Notes: generated from the sequence alone by a model not told the origin. Counted from the stretch's first letter, positions 9,832 through 19,267 are shown. The stretch: 64,000 nt of DNA from Yersinia canariae (GCF_009831415.1 NZ_CP043727.1:2418001-2482000), one strand, 5' to 3'. Numbers and translations: made by a program.

Positions 9832-11022
9832 ATGACCACATTAAACCCTTATTTTGGCGAGTTCGGTGGAATGTATGTCCCCCAAATTCTGATGCCAGCA
9901 TTGAAGCAATTGGAAGAGGCTTTTGTCAGTGCTCAACTAGACCCTGAGTTTCAGGCCGCATTTCAGGATTTGTTAAAGAACTATGCCGGGCGTCCCACCG
10001 CCCTGACCCTGTGTCAGAATCTGACGGCAGGTACAAAAACCAAGTTATATCTAAAACGTGAAGATCTGCTGCACGGTGGTGCGCACAAAACTAACCAAGT
10101 GCTGGGGCAGGCTTTATTAGCAAAACGTATGGGTAAAACAGAAATCATTGCTGAAACAGGTGCTGGTCAGCATGGTGTCGCGTCAGCATTGGCCTGTGCC
10201 CTGCTTGGCTTAAAATGTCGCATTTATATGGGTGCTAAAGATATTGAACGCCAATCACCAAACGTATTTCGTATGCGTCTGATGGGGGCGGAAGTGATTC
10301 CGGTACACAGTGGTTCCTCGACGCTGAAAGATGCCTGTAACGAAGCGCTGCGCGACTGGTCTGGTAGCTATGAAACCGCCCACTATATGCTGGGAACAGC
10401 CGCCGGCCCTCACCCTTACCCAACAATTGTGCGCGAATTCCAGCGTATGATTGGCGAAGAAACCAAAGCACAAATGCTGGCAAAAGAAGGCCGCTTGCCA
10501 GATGTCGTATTGGCATGTGTGGGTGGCGGCTCCAATGCGATTGGTATGTTTGCTGATTTTATTGATGAACCCGGCGTTGGGCTGATTGGCGTAGAACCCG
10601 CTGGTTTGGGTATTGAAACTGGCCAACATGGTGCGCCACTGAAACACGGTAAAGTTGGTATCTACTTCGGTATGAAATCGCCGATGATGCAAACCAGTGA
10701 TGGCCAAATTGAAGAATCTTACTCAATTTCTGCCGGGTTAGACTTCCCATCAGTGGGGCCGCAACATGCTTATTTGAATAGTATTGGTCGCGCTGATTAT
10801 GTCTCAGTGACCGATGATGAAGCCCTCGAGGCATTTAAGGCACTGTCGTGCAAAGAAGGAATTATCCCGGCATTGGAATCTTCCCATGCACTGGCGCATG
10901 CTTTGAAAATGATTAAAGCATCGCCGGAGAAAGAGCAGATTCTGGTTGTCAATCTGTCCGGGCGCGGTGATAAAGATATTTTCACCGTTCACGATATTCT
11001 GAAAGCACGGGGAGAAATTTAA
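9832..11022 (+). CDS. trpB: Tryptophan synthase beta subunit
   Basis: A PLP enzyme joining indole and serine. The start at ATG 9832 gives [18 protein letters not shown], identical in layout to other TrpB proteins; the frame is open further upstream inside trpC, but that extension has no homology. Motifs: [19 protein letters not shown] (PLP Lys), [20 protein letters not shown] phosphate loop, GVEP, and the C-terminal [11 protein letters not shown]. Length is 396 residues, normal for the family. Its stop codon overlaps the trpA start (TAATG), consistent with the tight alpha2beta2 stoichiometry. Confidence 0.98.
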   Translation: MTTLNPYFGEFGGMYVPQILMPALKQLEEAFVSAQLDPEFQAAFQDLLKNYAGRPTALTLCQNLTAGTKTKLYLKREDLLHGGAHKTNQVLGQALLAKRMGKTEIIAETGAGQHGVASALACALLGLKCRIYMGAKDIERQSPNVFRMRLMGAEVIPVHSGSSTLKDACNEALRDWSGSYETAHYMLGTAAGPHPYPTIVREFQRMIGEETKAQMLAKEGRLPDVVLACVGGGSNAIGMFADFIDEPGVGLIGVEPAGLGIETGQHGAPLKHGKVGIYFGMKSPMMQTSDGQIEESYSISAGLDFPSVGPQHAYLNSIGRADYVSVTDDEALEAFKALSCKEGIIPALESSHALAHALKMIKASPEKEQILVVNLSGRGDKDIFTVHDILKARGEI

Positions 11023-11828
11023 TGGAGCGTTATCAGCAGCTTTTCAAACAGTTGGCCGCCAAAAAAGAAGGCGCATTTGTCCCTTTCGTCCAGTTAGGTG
11101 ACCCAACACCGGCCCTCTCGTTAGAGATTATTGACACTTTAATCGCCGCAGGGGCAGATGCGTTGGAGTTAGGCATTCCATTCTCTGACCCATTGGCCGA
11201 TGGCCCGACTATCCAAAACGCGGCGTTACGTGCTTTCGCCGCCGGTGTGACCCCGAGCATTTGTTTTGAGATGCTGGCAGAGATTCGCAAAAAGCACCCC
11301 ACCATTCCCATTGGTCTGCTGATGTATGCGAATTTGGTATTCCATAACGGTATCGATACTTTCTATCAGCGTTGTGCTGACGTCGGTGTCGACTCAGTGC
11401 TTATTGCTGATGTGCCTTTTGAAGAATCACTCCCATTCCGGACTGCGGCATTGCGCCATGGGATTGCCCCTATCTTTATCTGCCCACCGAATGCAGATGA
11501 TGATTTATTGCGCGAAATCGCTTCTCATGGCCGTGGCTATACCTATCTGCTTTCCCGTGCTGGTGTCACGGGGGCTGAAAATCACGGCCATCTGCCATTG
11601 AATCATTTGATAGATAAACTTCGTGAATACCATGCTGCCCCGGCATTGCAAGGTTTTGGTATTTCAGAACCTGGGCAAATAAAAATTAGCCTGGAGGCCG
11701 GAGCTGCGGGTGCTATTTCGGGTTCTGCTATTGTAAAAATCATTGAAAACAATGTCTCACAACCTGCCGAGATGCTTGCGCAACTGACTCGTTTTGTGAC
11801 CCAAATGAAAGCCGCCACCCGCAGTTAG
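11022..11828 (+). CDS. trpA: Tryptophan synthase alpha subunit
   Basis: A 268-residue TIM barrel cleaving indole-3-glycerol phosphate and passing indole through the tunnel to TrpB. Visible motifs: [34 protein letters not shown] (catalytic Glu and Asp region), [23 protein letters not shown] loop, GFGISEPGQ and [11 protein letters not shown]. Last gene of the operon, followed by a terminator at 11839. Confidence 0.98.
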   Translation: MERYQQLFKQLAAKKEGAFVPFVQLGDPTPALSLEIIDTLIAAGADALELGIPFSDPLADGPTIQNAALRAFAAGVTPSICFEMLAEIRKKHPTIPIGLLMYANLVFHNGIDTFYQRCADVGVDSVLIADVPFEESLPFRTAALRHGIAPIFICPPNADDDLLREIASHGRGYTYLLSRAGVTGAENHGHLPLNHLIDKLREYHAAPALQGFGISEPGQIKISLEAGAAGAISGSAIVKIIENNVSQPAEMLAQLTRFVTQMKAATRS

Positions 11829-11838
11829 TTTCCCCAAT

Positions 11839-11873
11839 GCGCCTGATGACTCCTACCATTCAGGCGCTTTCTT
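11839..11873 (+). terminator. trp operon terminator
   Basis: GCGCCTGA (11839-11846) pairs with TCAGGCGC (11860-11867) across a 13-base loop and is followed by TTTCTT. It lies 10 bp after the trpA stop. The T-run is interrupted, as in other trp t terminators that partly depend on Rho. Confidence 0.8.
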
Positions 11874-12089
11874 CCTTATTTTCATACGTTTCCCACGACT
11901 TATCCGCTGCAAATTTGAATAAAAGCTATTCATAACCAATACTAATCATGTGTAACACACTTAGCATTTTTTTACATTTGGGATGCGGTGGGTGTTCTCA
12001 AACTCTGAGTGAAATATGCGTTAATAGTATTTTGAGCTATTGGTTTATCCAATACGCCCTATGGCATCGATAAACATGGAGAGTCATAT

Positions 12090-12404
12090 ATGAAGATTTT
12101 CAAGACCATTTCAGCCTTATGCATTGCGGTGATTATGGCGATGGCAGTATCCGCCTGCGCGCCGACAGCAAAGTCAGAAGGAACCGGTGGTTATATTGAT
12201 GACACCGTGGTCACCACTAAAGTGAAATCAGCGCTGCTGGGTGAGAAAAATCTAAAATCTACTGAGATAAGTGTTGAGACTTTCAAAGGGCGAGTTCAGC
12301 TGAGTGGTTTTGTTAGCTCACGTCAGGATGCAAACCGTGCTGTGCAGATAACTCGTGGCGTGCCGGGAGTGAAATCTGTTAGTGATCAGATGCTTATCAG
12401 GTAA
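12090..12404 (+). CDS. BON-domain lipoprotein, OsmY-like
   Basis: A 104-residue protein with a lipoprotein signal: charged MKIFK, hydrophobic core, then lipobox V-S-A-C with the modified Cys at residue 23. Ala at +2 predicts the outer membrane. Residues about 37-104 form one BON domain (DDTVVTTKVKSALL, then VETFKGRVQLSGFVSS and GVPGVKSV), the fold found in OsmY and DolP, linked to envelope protection. It stands alone between the trp terminator and convergent ompW. The 260-bp leader region should hold its promoter. The function is inferred from the domain only. Confidence 0.88.
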   Translation: MKIFKTISALCIAVIMAMAVSACAPTAKSEGTGGYIDDTVVTTKVKSALLGEKNLKSTEISVETFKGRVQLSGFVSSRQDANRAVQITRGVPGVKSVSDQMLIR

Positions 12405-12414
12405 TGTCATATTC

Positions 12415-12440
12415 AGAGGCGCATTTCTGCGCCTCTCTAT
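12415..12440. terminator. Terminator hairpin between BON lipoprotein gene and ompW
   Basis: AGAGGCGCA (12415-12423) pairs perfectly with TGCGCCTCT (12428-12436) around a TTTC loop, followed by a moderately T-rich stretch. It sits 11 bp after the lipoprotein gene and between convergent genes. Confidence 0.75.
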
Positions 12441-12455
12441 TTATCTTCGTACTGC

Positions 12456-12503
12456 TGTTATCAGGAACGATTGTTATCAGAAATGATTATTATCAGAAAC
12501 GAT
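12456..12503. repeat. Three 16-bp tandem units spanning the ompW stop codon
   Basis: Units at 12456-12471, 12472-12487 and 12488-12503 share the pattern TRTTATCAGRAAYGAT with one or two differences each. The third unit contains the last codons and stop of ompW on the minus strand, so the end of the gene appears to have been duplicated twice downstream. Confidence 0.75.
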
Positions 12504-13128
12504 AACCCGCGCCAAACATAAACACCCATGGGTCAAGGCGAGTGTGAATGCTTTGCTCCTGACCATTGGCTTTAAATTTCACGTCAGTTTCGATATTCAT
12601 CCACCAGACGGACATATTCACCATCCAGTTTTCACTGACCATATAGTCCAAACCGGCTTGCCCTGCCACACCCCAAGAATCTTTTAAGCTCAAATCCGTT
12701 AACCCGGCGGAAGTGCCCGTATTGTTGAATTTCTCGTCAAAGAATGTGGTGTAGTTCAGACCAATCCCCAAATATGGGCGCAGTTTGTCTTGTTTATCAC
12801 GGAAATAATATTGCGCCATTAACGTCGGTGGCAACTGCTTAACTTCTGCAATATCGCCGGTCGGCCCAAGGCCAACCTTATGGCGGAACGGCGTCGCAGC
12901 CAGCAGTTCTACCCCGATGTTGTCAGTAATCAGATAGCTGAAGGTCAGGCCCAACTGGGTATTATTATCCGCTTTGAAGGAACCATAACCTAACACATCA
13001 TCAGACCCTGCATTTGGTCTGACCGTTGCCGTCCCTGCTCGGAAAATATAATCGCCTGCTTGATGCGCACTTACCGCAGTCGATGCCAGAGTTGCTACGG
13101 CTAATAATGCCAAAGTGACTTTTTTCAT
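12493..13128 (-). CDS. ompW: Outer membrane protein W
   Basis: A 211-residue, eight-stranded OmpW-family barrel. ATG 13128 gives MKKVTLALLAVATLAS and a signal peptide cut after VSA (VSA-HQAGDYIFRAG). Family signatures include the N-terminal DYIFRAGTATVRPN, TFSYLITDNIGVELLAATPF, PPTLMAQYYF and a C-terminal GAGYRF ending in the Phe needed for BAM assembly. An in-frame ATG four codons upstream is less likely because GGA of the ribosome binding site falls between the two. OmpW is a minor porin-like protein linked to small hydrophobic molecules and to anaerobic and osmotic responses; an FNR-like site lies 145 bp upstream. Confidence 0.95.
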   Translation of the reverse strand: MKKVTLALLAVATLASTAVSAHQAGDYIFRAGTATVRPNAGSDDVLGYGSFKADNNTQLGLTFSYLITDNIGVELLAATPFRHKVGLGPTGDIAEVKQLPPTLMAQYYFRDKQDKLRPYLGIGLNYTTFFDEKFNNTGTSAGLTDLSLKDSWGVAGQAGLDYMVSENWMVNMSVWWMNIETDVKFKANGQEQSIHTRLDPWVFMFGAGYRF

Positions 13129-13272
13129 TGTCCATTCCATTTGTAGGTATATTCGCGAACAGAATATACCTACAAATGAGTATTAATGATCCAATCGAGA
13201 TCACATCTTTCGTAACAATTTTAATAAATCCTAAATTAAGTAGGGTTATTTAATTCCTTAATAACATTGAAA

Positions 13273-13286
13273 TTGATCTGGATCAT
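13273..13286. promoter_or_regulatory. FNR-like site upstream of ompW
   Basis: TTGATCTGGATCAT matches the FNR consensus TTGAT-N4-ATCAA at nine of ten positions. It lies between ompW (minus) and the Cys-cluster gene (plus) and could serve either. FNR control of ompW is known in E. coli; here it is an inference from the match. Confidence 0.5.
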
Positions 13287-13424
13287 AAATGTCAGTTTGC
13301 AGCAAATTGTGCTAACGCCCGTTGCTGAAAAAGACAACAGTTGTCATGCTGCTATGCTTGGATGTTATGTGTGTGAAATCGTCATCGGTTGGCTGTTTTC
13401 TTCGCAAGGAGCAGTAGATTAAAG

Positions 13425-13832
13425 ATGAGCACTGAAATAAATCCGTGTGTCAGTTGTGGTGCTTGCTGTGCCTATTTTCGGGTGTCATTTTATTGGGCTG
13501 AAGCCAATGATGGCGGCGGTTGCGTTCCCTCCACCATGACTGAACAAGTCACCCCTTTTATAAGCTGCATGTCCGGTACTAACTGTAAATCCCCCCGTTG
13601 TATCGCCCTGCGGGGAGAGGTCGGTCAGTCTGTTTCTTGTTCAATTTATGGTGACCGCCCACCGCCCTGTCATGAATTTGAATGTTCGGGAGAGGCCGGT
13701 GTGCGCAACCCCGATTGCGATCGCGCCCGTGCCCACTACGGCTTGCCGGCGTTACCTATTGATAACATCGAGGTAATCCGATTGGAAGAAATCAGCCATT
13801 GGCCAATGACAGGATCCCACAGCGCGCCATAA
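13425..13832 (+). CDS. YkgJ-type cysteine-cluster protein
   Basis: A 135-residue protein of the family annotated as zinc- or iron-chelating cysteine cluster. The N-terminus has [11 protein letters not shown] (residues 8-18). Further Cys follow at [26 protein letters not shown] and PPPCHEFEC, ten or more in all, enough for a metal or Fe-S site. ATG 13425 is chosen because it begins just before the cluster and follows AAGGAG (13406-13411), although the spacing is long. The enzymatic role of this family is not established to my knowledge. It lies upstream of yciC on the same strand, 50 bp apart. Confidence 0.82.
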   Translation: MSTEINPCVSCGACCAYFRVSFYWAEANDGGGCVPSTMTEQVTPFISCMSGTNCKSPRCIALRGEVGQSVSCSIYGDRPPPCHEFECSGEAGVRNPDCDRARAHYGLPALPIDNIEVIRLEEISHWPMTGSHSAP

Positions 13833-13882
13833 CAAGGTATAATCATCGGCTAAGCGCTATTTTTTCATCCCAAGGAGCTTTC

Positions 13883-14650
13883 ATGCCTATCACGGCTAAC
13901 ACTTTATACCGTGACAGTTTTAACTTTTTACGTAATCAGTTGCCCGCCATTTTGTTACTGGCGCTGCTGACTGCGTTCATTACCGTCATGCTGAATCAGG
14001 CATTTATTCCTGATAGTGAACAACTGAGTACTTTAACTTCCACAGAAAGTGATTTTGCGTCGTCAGGGAATCTCAGCATTACAGAGTTGGTGGCGCAGCT
14101 CACACCTGAGCAACAAATTGTACTGCTGAAAGTATCCGCCGCAGCAACCTTCTCCGCGTTAGTGGGAAATGTATTATTAGTCGGTGGCATGCTGTCTCTG
14201 ATTTCGATGGTCTCCCAAGGGCGTCGGGTGAGCGCATTGCAGGCAATTGGCATTTCACTGCCTATTTTACCTCGCTTACTGCTGCTGATGTTTATTGGCA
14301 CCTTATTGATTCAGTTGGGAATAACCCTGTTTATCGTGCCGGGCATCATCATTGCAGTCGCACTCTCGCTGTCACCGGTTATTGTGACGACGGAAAAAAT
14401 GGGCGTTTTTGCAGCAATGAAAGCCAGTATTAAGCTGGCTTTTGCCAATGTGCGTTTGATTATCCCGGCAATGATGTTGTGGATAGCGGCCAAACTGATT
14501 TTGTTATATTTGGTCAATCACCTGACTGCCTTGCCGACTCCGATTGCCAGTATTGTTTTAGCGTCACTGAGTAATCTGGTTTCTGCATTATTGCTGGTGT
14601 ATCTGTTCCGCTTATATATGTTATTGCGTCCAACGGATGTCAGCGTATAA
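13883..14650 (+). CDS. yciC: YciC, UPF0259 inner-membrane protein
   Basis: A 255-residue polytopic membrane protein, collinear with E. coli YciC ([64 protein letters not shown]). About six hydrophobic segments are visible. ATG 13883 follows a textbook AAGGAG (13872-13877), so the longer upstream frame is rejected. Function unknown; the ompW-yciC-yciB-yciA-tonB order is conserved with E. coli, here interrupted by a SulP gene. Confidence 0.93.
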   Translation: MPITANTLYRDSFNFLRNQLPAILLLALLTAFITVMLNQAFIPDSEQLSTLTSTESDFASSGNLSITELVAQLTPEQQIVLLKVSAAATFSALVGNVLLVGGMLSLISMVSQGRRVSALQAIGISLPILPRLLLLMFIGTLLIQLGITLFIVPGIIIAVALSLSPVIVTTEKMGVFAAMKASIKLAFANVRLIIPAMMLWIAAKLILLYLVNHLTALPTPIASIVLASLSNLVSALLLVYLFRLYMLLRPTDVSV

Positions 14651-14672
14651 GCATCAGTGCTGATAAAACGAC

Positions 14673-14698
14673 AAAAGGGCCATTACGGCCCTTTTTGT
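14673..14698. terminator. Bidirectional terminator between yciC and the SulP gene
   Basis: AAAAGGGCC-ATTAC-GGCCCTTTTT forms a GC stem flanked by A on one side and T on the other, so it can act on both converging transcripts. Confidence 0.88.
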
Positions 14699-14708
14699 TA
14701 TTCAGGAT

Positions 14709-16454
14709 TCAACAAATTTGCTGATGGACTGATGGGGGGGGCTGGGCTTCAGATTCCTGCTTCTCCGCCACCCGCTGTTTACTTTGAATCAGCTTGAGGG
14801 CCAAATAGAGGTCAGGAACTAAAATTAGGTCATCATCATGACTTTTCAAGCGATTAATACGGAACCAGCGGGTCAGTTCGGTCCGCCGCCCGGCCAATAT
14901 CAGCTTAATATTACGCTGTTTCAAATCGCGCTTTAGCTCATCAATCGCCGCCAACACACTGATATCAGCATAGGTAAAGCTGGCGACTGCATCAATGACC
15001 ACCCAATTCGCCGGATGTGGAGTGCTGTCAACCAGATTCAGAATGCGCCGCTTAAAGTACGCGACATTGAAATAAGTCAGAGGGGAGTTAAAGCGGTAAA
15101 TCATCACGCCTGGCACAGGTTTGATGCCGTTACCACTGCGCATTGAATGAATCATACCATCGGCATTCACCCCTAATAACTGCTCTGTCGGGCGGAATAC
15201 TGTGCGCAAGAATTGCAATAATCCCAGCAATACCGCTAAGCCGATACCACTAATAACCCCAACTAAAACAACACTCACGAAAGTAAATATCGCCAAATAG
15301 AAAGCTTGCGTATTGCGTTTACGTAACTGCCACAAACTTCTAAACCCGAGCAAAGACCATGCGGCATAAATCAGCACCACACCCAACGCCGCAATCGGAA
15401 TATATTGCAGCGGGCGGGTTAAAAACAGCAACACCATGGCAATAACCAGTGCGGCGATAATAGAGACCAACTGGCTCTTGCCATTATTGGCATCATTCAC
15501 CGCAGTGCGGGTGCTCGCGCCACTAATAGCAAAACCTTGCGATAAAGCGGAGACAATATTAGTGATACCTAATGCGCGTAATTCAACATCAGCATCAACT
15601 TCGTAACCATTCTTAGCGGCAAAACTACGTGCAGTCAGCATCATACTGACAAAACTGACCACCGCCAGGTTGAGTGCGGGGATGACCATATCTCGTAATA
15701 AGCCCGGCTGAAAATCAGGCCAATGCACCATGGGTAAACCGCCGTCAAACCCTCCGACGACACCAACACCAAATTGCTGCATATTGGCAGCCCAAGAGAC
15801 AAAGGTCGCGATAACAATCGCCAACAAAGGTGCGGGCCAGTTCGGGCGCAACCACTTAACACCGTACAACACGACGAAAGTCAGTAATGAAATTGCGACC
15901 GTCGGTAAATGGCTGTTAATCAAATTATGCGGCAGGGCCAGTACCCGCTCAATCAATTGCGGCGGGCGGGTCATAAAACCAAATACCTTACCCAATTGAT
16001 CAACAATAATGGTAATCGCCACCCCATTAAGTAAGCCGGTTAATATTGGCCGCGATAATAAATCGGCTAATGCCCCCAGTTTAAAGCGGCTGGCCACCAG
16101 ACACCATGTCCCCATCATCAGCGTCATCATGATAGTCAGTTGCCAGTGAACCTCACTGTTCCCCGCCGCCAACGGTGCCACCACCGCGGCGATCACTGCA
16201 CAAGTTGCCGCATCCGGCCCGACAATCAACTGCCGGGATGAACCAAAAAAAGCGTACGCAATCATCGGCAAAATACAAGAATACAGCCCTACCGCAGCAC
16301 TGACGCCCGTCAACTCGGCATAAGCAATAGCAATCGGCAACGCCACTGCGGCCACCGATAACCCGGCTCGAATATCTGGCTTAAGCCAATCACGTTCATA
16401 AGCCATTAATTGGGTCAAACCCGGCATCCAATGCCGGAGTGATTTTCTCTGCAT
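14709..16454 (-). CDS. SulP-family anion transporter with STAS domain
   Basis: A 581-residue SLC26/SulP transporter. The N-terminal two thirds are membrane-embedded, with the family signature near LSVAAVALPIAIAYAELTGVSA, then GPDAATCAVIAAVVAP and GLLNGVAITIIVDQLGKVFG. From about residue 430 a cytoplasmic STAS domain follows (PGVMIYRFNSPLTYFNVAYF, WVVIDAVASFTYADISVLAAIDEL, LILAGRRTEL). Substrate could be sulfate, bicarbonate or a dicarboxylate; it is not close enough to DauA for me to assign one. ATG 16454 is preceded by GGAG at six bases, better than the in-frame ATGs at 16493/16496, which would add 13-14 residues. The E. coli region has no such gene here, so it is a lineage-specific insertion between yciC and yciB. 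Confidence 0.9.
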   Translation of the reverse strand: MQRKSLRHWMPGLTQLMAYERDWLKPDIRAGLSVAAVALPIAIAYAELTGVSAAVGLYSCILPMIAYAFFGSSRQLIVGPDAATCAVIAAVVAPLAAGNSEVHWQLTIMMTLMMGTWCLVASRFKLGALADLLSRPILTGLLNGVAITIIVDQLGKVFGFMTRPPQLIERVLALPHNLINSHLPTVAISLLTFVVLYGVKWLRPNWPAPLLAIVIATFVSWAANMQQFGVGVVGGFDGGLPMVHWPDFQPGLLRDMVIPALNLAVVSFVSMMLTARSFAAKNGYEVDADVELRALGITNIVSALSQGFAISGASTRTAVNDANNGKSQLVSIIAALVIAMVLLFLTRPLQYIPIAALGVVLIYAAWSLLGFRSLWQLRKRNTQAFYLAIFTFVSVVLVGVISGIGLAVLLGLLQFLRTVFRPTEQLLGVNADGMIHSMRSGNGIKPVPGVMIYRFNSPLTYFNVAYFKRRILNLVDSTPHPANWVVIDAVASFTYADISVLAAIDELKRDLKQRNIKLILAGRRTELTRWFRINRLKSHDDDLILVPDLYLALKLIQSKQRVAEKQESEAQPPPSVHQQIC

Positions 16455-16683
16455 ACTGACTCCACAAGCTTTAACCCAATATTTATCACTCATCATGCTG
16501 GGTTAATCCCTCACTGGCAATATACAGACAAAATCTGTTACTTGTTTATCGTAAGTTTCTGCAAATTCCACTGGCAGAGCGCGCATTCCGACAGATAATT
16601 AAGGATAATAGTGTTTTGCCGCTGGTACCCTCACCTCACTGAATCCGGTATAGTCGGGCGGTGTACAAATAATGGATTGATTC

Positions 16684-17226
16684 ATGAAGCAACTTTTAGA
16701 TTTTCTCCCTTTGGTCGTATTTTTCGTTTTCTACAAGATGTATGACATTTTTGTCGCATCAGGGGCATTGATTGTCGCCACGTTGTTGGCGCTGGCCTTT
16801 ACTTGGGTCAAATACCGCAAGGTAGAAAAAATGACACTGGTCACCGCAGTTATGGTGCTGGTTTTCGGTACCTTGACGCTGGCATTCCACAGTGACTTAT
16901 TTATAAAGTGGAAAGTGACTGTGCTGTATGTTTTGTTTGCCGTGGCCCTGCTGGTCAGCCAGTGGTTCATGAAAAAACCATTGATTCAGCGGATGCTTGG
17001 CAAAGAACTCACATTACCTGATGGTGTTTGGTCAACACTGAACATGTCTTGGGCCGTGTTCTTCCTGGTTTGCGGGTTACTCAATATCTATGTGGCATTT
17101 TGGTTACCGCAAGATATTTGGGTGAATTTCAAAGTGTTTGGTTTAACCGCGCTGACACTGGTGTTCACACTCATCAGCGGCGTTTATATTTACCGGCATA
17201 TGCCCGAAGAACAGAAAAAGTCATAA
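16684..17226 (+). CDS. yciB: YciB, septation protein A family
   Basis: A 180-residue inner-membrane protein with five or six transmembrane segments. Motifs match the IspZ/YciB family: [52 protein letters not shown] and [16 protein letters not shown]. Known as affecting envelope integrity and septation, with links to phospholipid and divisome balance in E. coli. It is 19 bp upstream of yciA and likely cotranscribed. Confidence 0.96.
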   Translation: MKQLLDFLPLVVFFVFYKMYDIFVASGALIVATLLALAFTWVKYRKVEKMTLVTAVMVLVFGTLTLAFHSDLFIKWKVTVLYVLFAVALLVSQWFMKKPLIQRMLGKELTLPDGVWSTLNMSWAVFFLVCGLLNIYVAFWLPQDIWVNFKVFGLTALTLVFTLISGVYIYRHMPEEQKKS

Positions 17227-17245
17227 TTTTAAATAGTAGGCAGAG

Positions 17246-17683
17246 ATGACCCAGGAACAAATATCGCAATCATTACCTAACGGTGAATTGGTACTTCGCA
17301 CTCTTGCTATGCCGGCTGATACTAATGCCAACGGTGATATATTCGGCGGCTGGTTGATGTCACAAATGGATATTGGCGGCGCTATCCAAGCCAAAGAGAT
17401 AGCCCAAGGCCGGGTAGTCACTGTGCGGGTTGATGGAATGACGTTCCTCAAGCCAGTGGCCGTTGGTGACGTAGTTTGCTGTTATGCGCGCTGTATTAAG
17501 ACAGGCCGCAGCTCTATTACCATCAATATTGAAGTATGGGTAAAAAAGGTCTCTTCCGAACCTATTGGTCAGCGCTATAAGGCCACTGAAGCGGTATTCA
17601 CCTATGTCGCCGTTGATGACATTGGTAAAGCCCGCGCCTTACCTGAAAGCAGTAGAAATTTCGAAGTTGGCGCTACGCAATAA
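17246..17683 (+). CDS. yciA: Acyl-CoA thioesterase YciA
   Basis: A 145-residue hotdog-fold thioesterase. Diagnostic stretch: RTLAMPADTNANGDIFGGWLMSQMDIGG, containing the catalytic Asn-Asp region, then VDGMTFLKPVAVGDVVCCYA and TSRxSITINIEVW-like beta strands. The family hydrolyses a wide range of acyl-CoAs as a hexamer. The gene ends just before a bidirectional terminator shared with convergent tonB. Confidence 0.95.
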   Translation: MTQEQISQSLPNGELVLRTLAMPADTNANGDIFGGWLMSQMDIGGAIQAKEIAQGRVVTVRVDGMTFLKPVAVGDVVCCYARCIKTGRSSITINIEVWVKKVSSEPIGQRYKATEAVFTYVAVDDIGKARALPESSRNFEVGATQ

Positions 17684-17703
17684 CTGCCTCGGTTATGATG
17701 TAA

Positions 17704-17733
17704 AAAGGGTCGCGATAAAAGCGACCCTTTCTT
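17704..17733. terminator. Bidirectional terminator between yciA and tonB
   Basis: AAAGGGTCGC and GCGACCCTTT form a ten-pair stem around GATAAAA, with A-rich and T-rich flanks on the two sides. Confidence 0.88.
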
Positions 17734-17774
17734 ATTGGGGGATGATACTGAAGCAGAGCCTCAGCAACACGACC

Positions 17775-18536
17775 TTAATTCATTTCCGTCGTGCCACCAA
17801 TCTTGAACACGATAGTTGTGACATAATCCTTGGCAGCAACGGCTTCAAAACGCCATTTACGCATCACCTGCTTCACTTCACGCTCAAAGGTATTGCGCGG
17901 TGTGGCTTCCAAAATTCGCACATTGGTCACGCGACCATCTTCGTCAATGTCGTATTGTACTTTAACCTGCCCTTCAACCCCCAGCGCCAAGGCCCTTGCC
18001 GGATAAGTCGGTTTCATCTTGCTCAGTGCTTTTGGTCCGCTAGACGTTGACGCGCCCGGAACAGAGGCCTTAGGTGCTGATTTTACCGGAGCATTAGTCG
18101 AAACCAGTGCTGGCTCATCGGATTTAAACGGCTTGTCATCCGGCGGCGCAACCGTCTTCTTAACATCCGGCTTCTTCACTTCCGGCTTTTTGACTTCTTT
18201 TTTCACCGGCTTGGGTTTCGGCTTGGGTTTCACCGGCTCAGGAATCGGTACTGGTACCGGCTCGGGCAGCACTTCAGGTTCTGGCGGTGCCTCTTCAACA
18301 GCTTCAGGCTCTGGCTCCGGTTCGGCCTGCGGCTCCGCCGCCGCTGGCTGTGGTGCCGCGAAGGTATCGATATTCACCATGGTAACAGCCAGCGGCGCAT
18401 CCTCTATCTCTGGCTGTATATTCATTTGCTCTACGGAGACGTACAGCAATGCGGCAATGACGCTGCCATGTATACCTACTGAAAATGCGAGCGGCCATGT
18501 TAGCCGTCGACCCAAGAAAAATTTATTTAGCTGCAT
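17775..18536 (-). CDS. tonB: TonB energy transducer
   Basis: A 253-residue TonB. The N-terminal membrane anchor (about residues 14-34) contains SVGIHGSVIAALLYVSV with the conserved Ser and His of the ExbB/D contact. Next is a long Pro-rich spacer: Glu-Pro repeats around 68-100, then Lys-Pro repeats 100-135, which spans the periplasm. The C-terminal domain (about 165-250) holds KMKPTYPARALALGVEGQVKVQ and RKWRFEA. It couples the proton-motive force to siderophore, haem and B12 receptors. Upstream DNA resembles the Fur-regulated E. coli tonB promoter. Confidence 0.97.
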   Translation of the reverse strand: MQLNKFFLGRRLTWPLAFSVGIHGSVIAALLYVSVEQMNIQPEIEDAPLAVTMVNIDTFAAPQPAAAEPQAEPEPEPEAVEEAPPEPEVLPEPVPVPIPEPVKPKPKPKPVKKEVKKPEVKKPDVKKTVAPPDDKPFKSDEPALVSTNAPVKSAPKASVPGASTSSGPKALSKMKPTYPARALALGVEGQVKVQYDIDEDGRVTNVRILEATPRNTFEREVKQVMRKWRFEAVAAKDYVTTIVFKIGGTTEMN

Positions 18537-18570
18537 AATAATTCAGTGTCCTCTGATGCAGCTAAGTTTA

Positions 18571-18597
18571 AATGCAAATAGCAATCATATTCAATAA
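18571..18597 (-). promoter_or_regulatory. tonB promoter region with Fur-box-like sequence
   Basis: On the minus strand ATTGAATATGATTGCTAT and TTGCATTT lie 35-60 bp before the tonB start. This resembles the E. coli tonB control region, where Fur and a weak promoter overlap, and it partially matches the GATAATGATAATCATTATC Fur consensus. Confidence 0.55.
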
Positions 18598-18823
18598 GCA
18601 ACTGCAAACTATCTCAATGATAAGTCTTAAACGATGCTTTAAACGGCAATATCCACGTAATAACACTTTCTGTTTACGCCCAGTTATCATTTTATTTCAT
18701 TACCAATTAGCGGTGTATTCGCCCGATAATCGCCGATCTTGCTATTTCCACACTTTATTGAATTTATGGGGGGAACATGCTGTTATAGAACACCGAATAC
18801 AAATCATCATATTGAAGAATATA

Positions 18824-18950
18824 TCCTAACTAATTCGAGTAGCTGGCAGGCGGCAACTGAGCGAGTCTCCAGGCGCATACACTGTCAGTCACTGGGGCTG
18901 TTGGCCCGCACATGCAGCTTGAAGTATGAAGTATGAAGTATGAAGGGTAT
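18824..18950. repeat. ERIC-like intergenic repeat, degenerate
   Basis: The sequence reads from TAATTCGAGTAGC through a CTCCAGG/CACTGGGG inverted pair to CACATGCAGCTTGAAGTAT, which matches the typical end of ERIC/IRU elements in Yersinia. The end is extended by three GAAGTAT units (18921-18941). It lies just 5' of yciI. A second, diverged element is at 23586-23747. Confidence 0.65.
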
Positions 18951-18970
18951 GAATATTTTAAAGGTGAAAC

Positions 18971-19267
18971 ATGCTGTATGTAATCTTTGCAACTGATGTT
19001 CCTGATTCACTTGAGAAACGCTTATCTGTGCGCCCTGCACATCTGGCACGCTTACAAGCATTACAAGATCAAGGCCGTTTATTGACCGCTGGCCCCAACC
19101 CCGCCATTGACAGCGCTGATCCCGGCTCCTCTGGGTTCACCGGCTCAACCGTAATCGCGGAGTTTACTTCCCAACAAGAGGCCGAAGCTTGGGCAGAACA
19201 AGACCCTTATATTGCCGCAGGGGTGTACCAATCGGTCATTGTAAAACCCTATAAACGCGTATTTTGA
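18971..19267 (+). CDS. yciI: YciI-family protein
   Basis: A 98-residue ferredoxin-like alpha/beta protein. The pattern [41 protein letters not shown] and [11 protein letters not shown] is the YciI family signature, with the conserved His of PAHLARL and the Asp-Pro-Tyr near the C-terminus. Members are proposed enzymes; the reaction in vivo is not known. It keeps the tonB-yciI adjacency seen in E. coli, here divergent from tonB and separated by an ERIC-like repeat. Confidence 0.93.
   Translation: MLYVIFATDVPDSLEKRLSVRPAHLARLQALQDQGRLLTAGPNPAIDSADPGSSGFTGSTVIAEFTSQQEAEAWAEQDPYIAAGVYQSVIVKPYKRVF

Noticed and set aside
10255..10707. 150-codon minus-strand frame inside trpB
   Set aside because: Shadow of a strongly coding gene, no ribosome binding site or recognisable domain.
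13333..13345. Short palindrome GACAAC-A-GTTGTC before the Cys-cluster gene
   Set aside because: Only six-base arms and no match to a regulator consensus I can name; too short to stand alone.
18019..18597. Gly/Ser-rich 192-codon plus-strand frame
   Set aside because: It is the complement of the Pro/Glu/Lys-rich tonB spacer; the low-complexity composition is an artefact of that repeat.
18921..18941. Three GAAGTAT units as a possible CRISPR-like or iteron array
   Set aside because: Seven-bp units without spacers, located at the end of an ERIC-like element; best explained as slippage.
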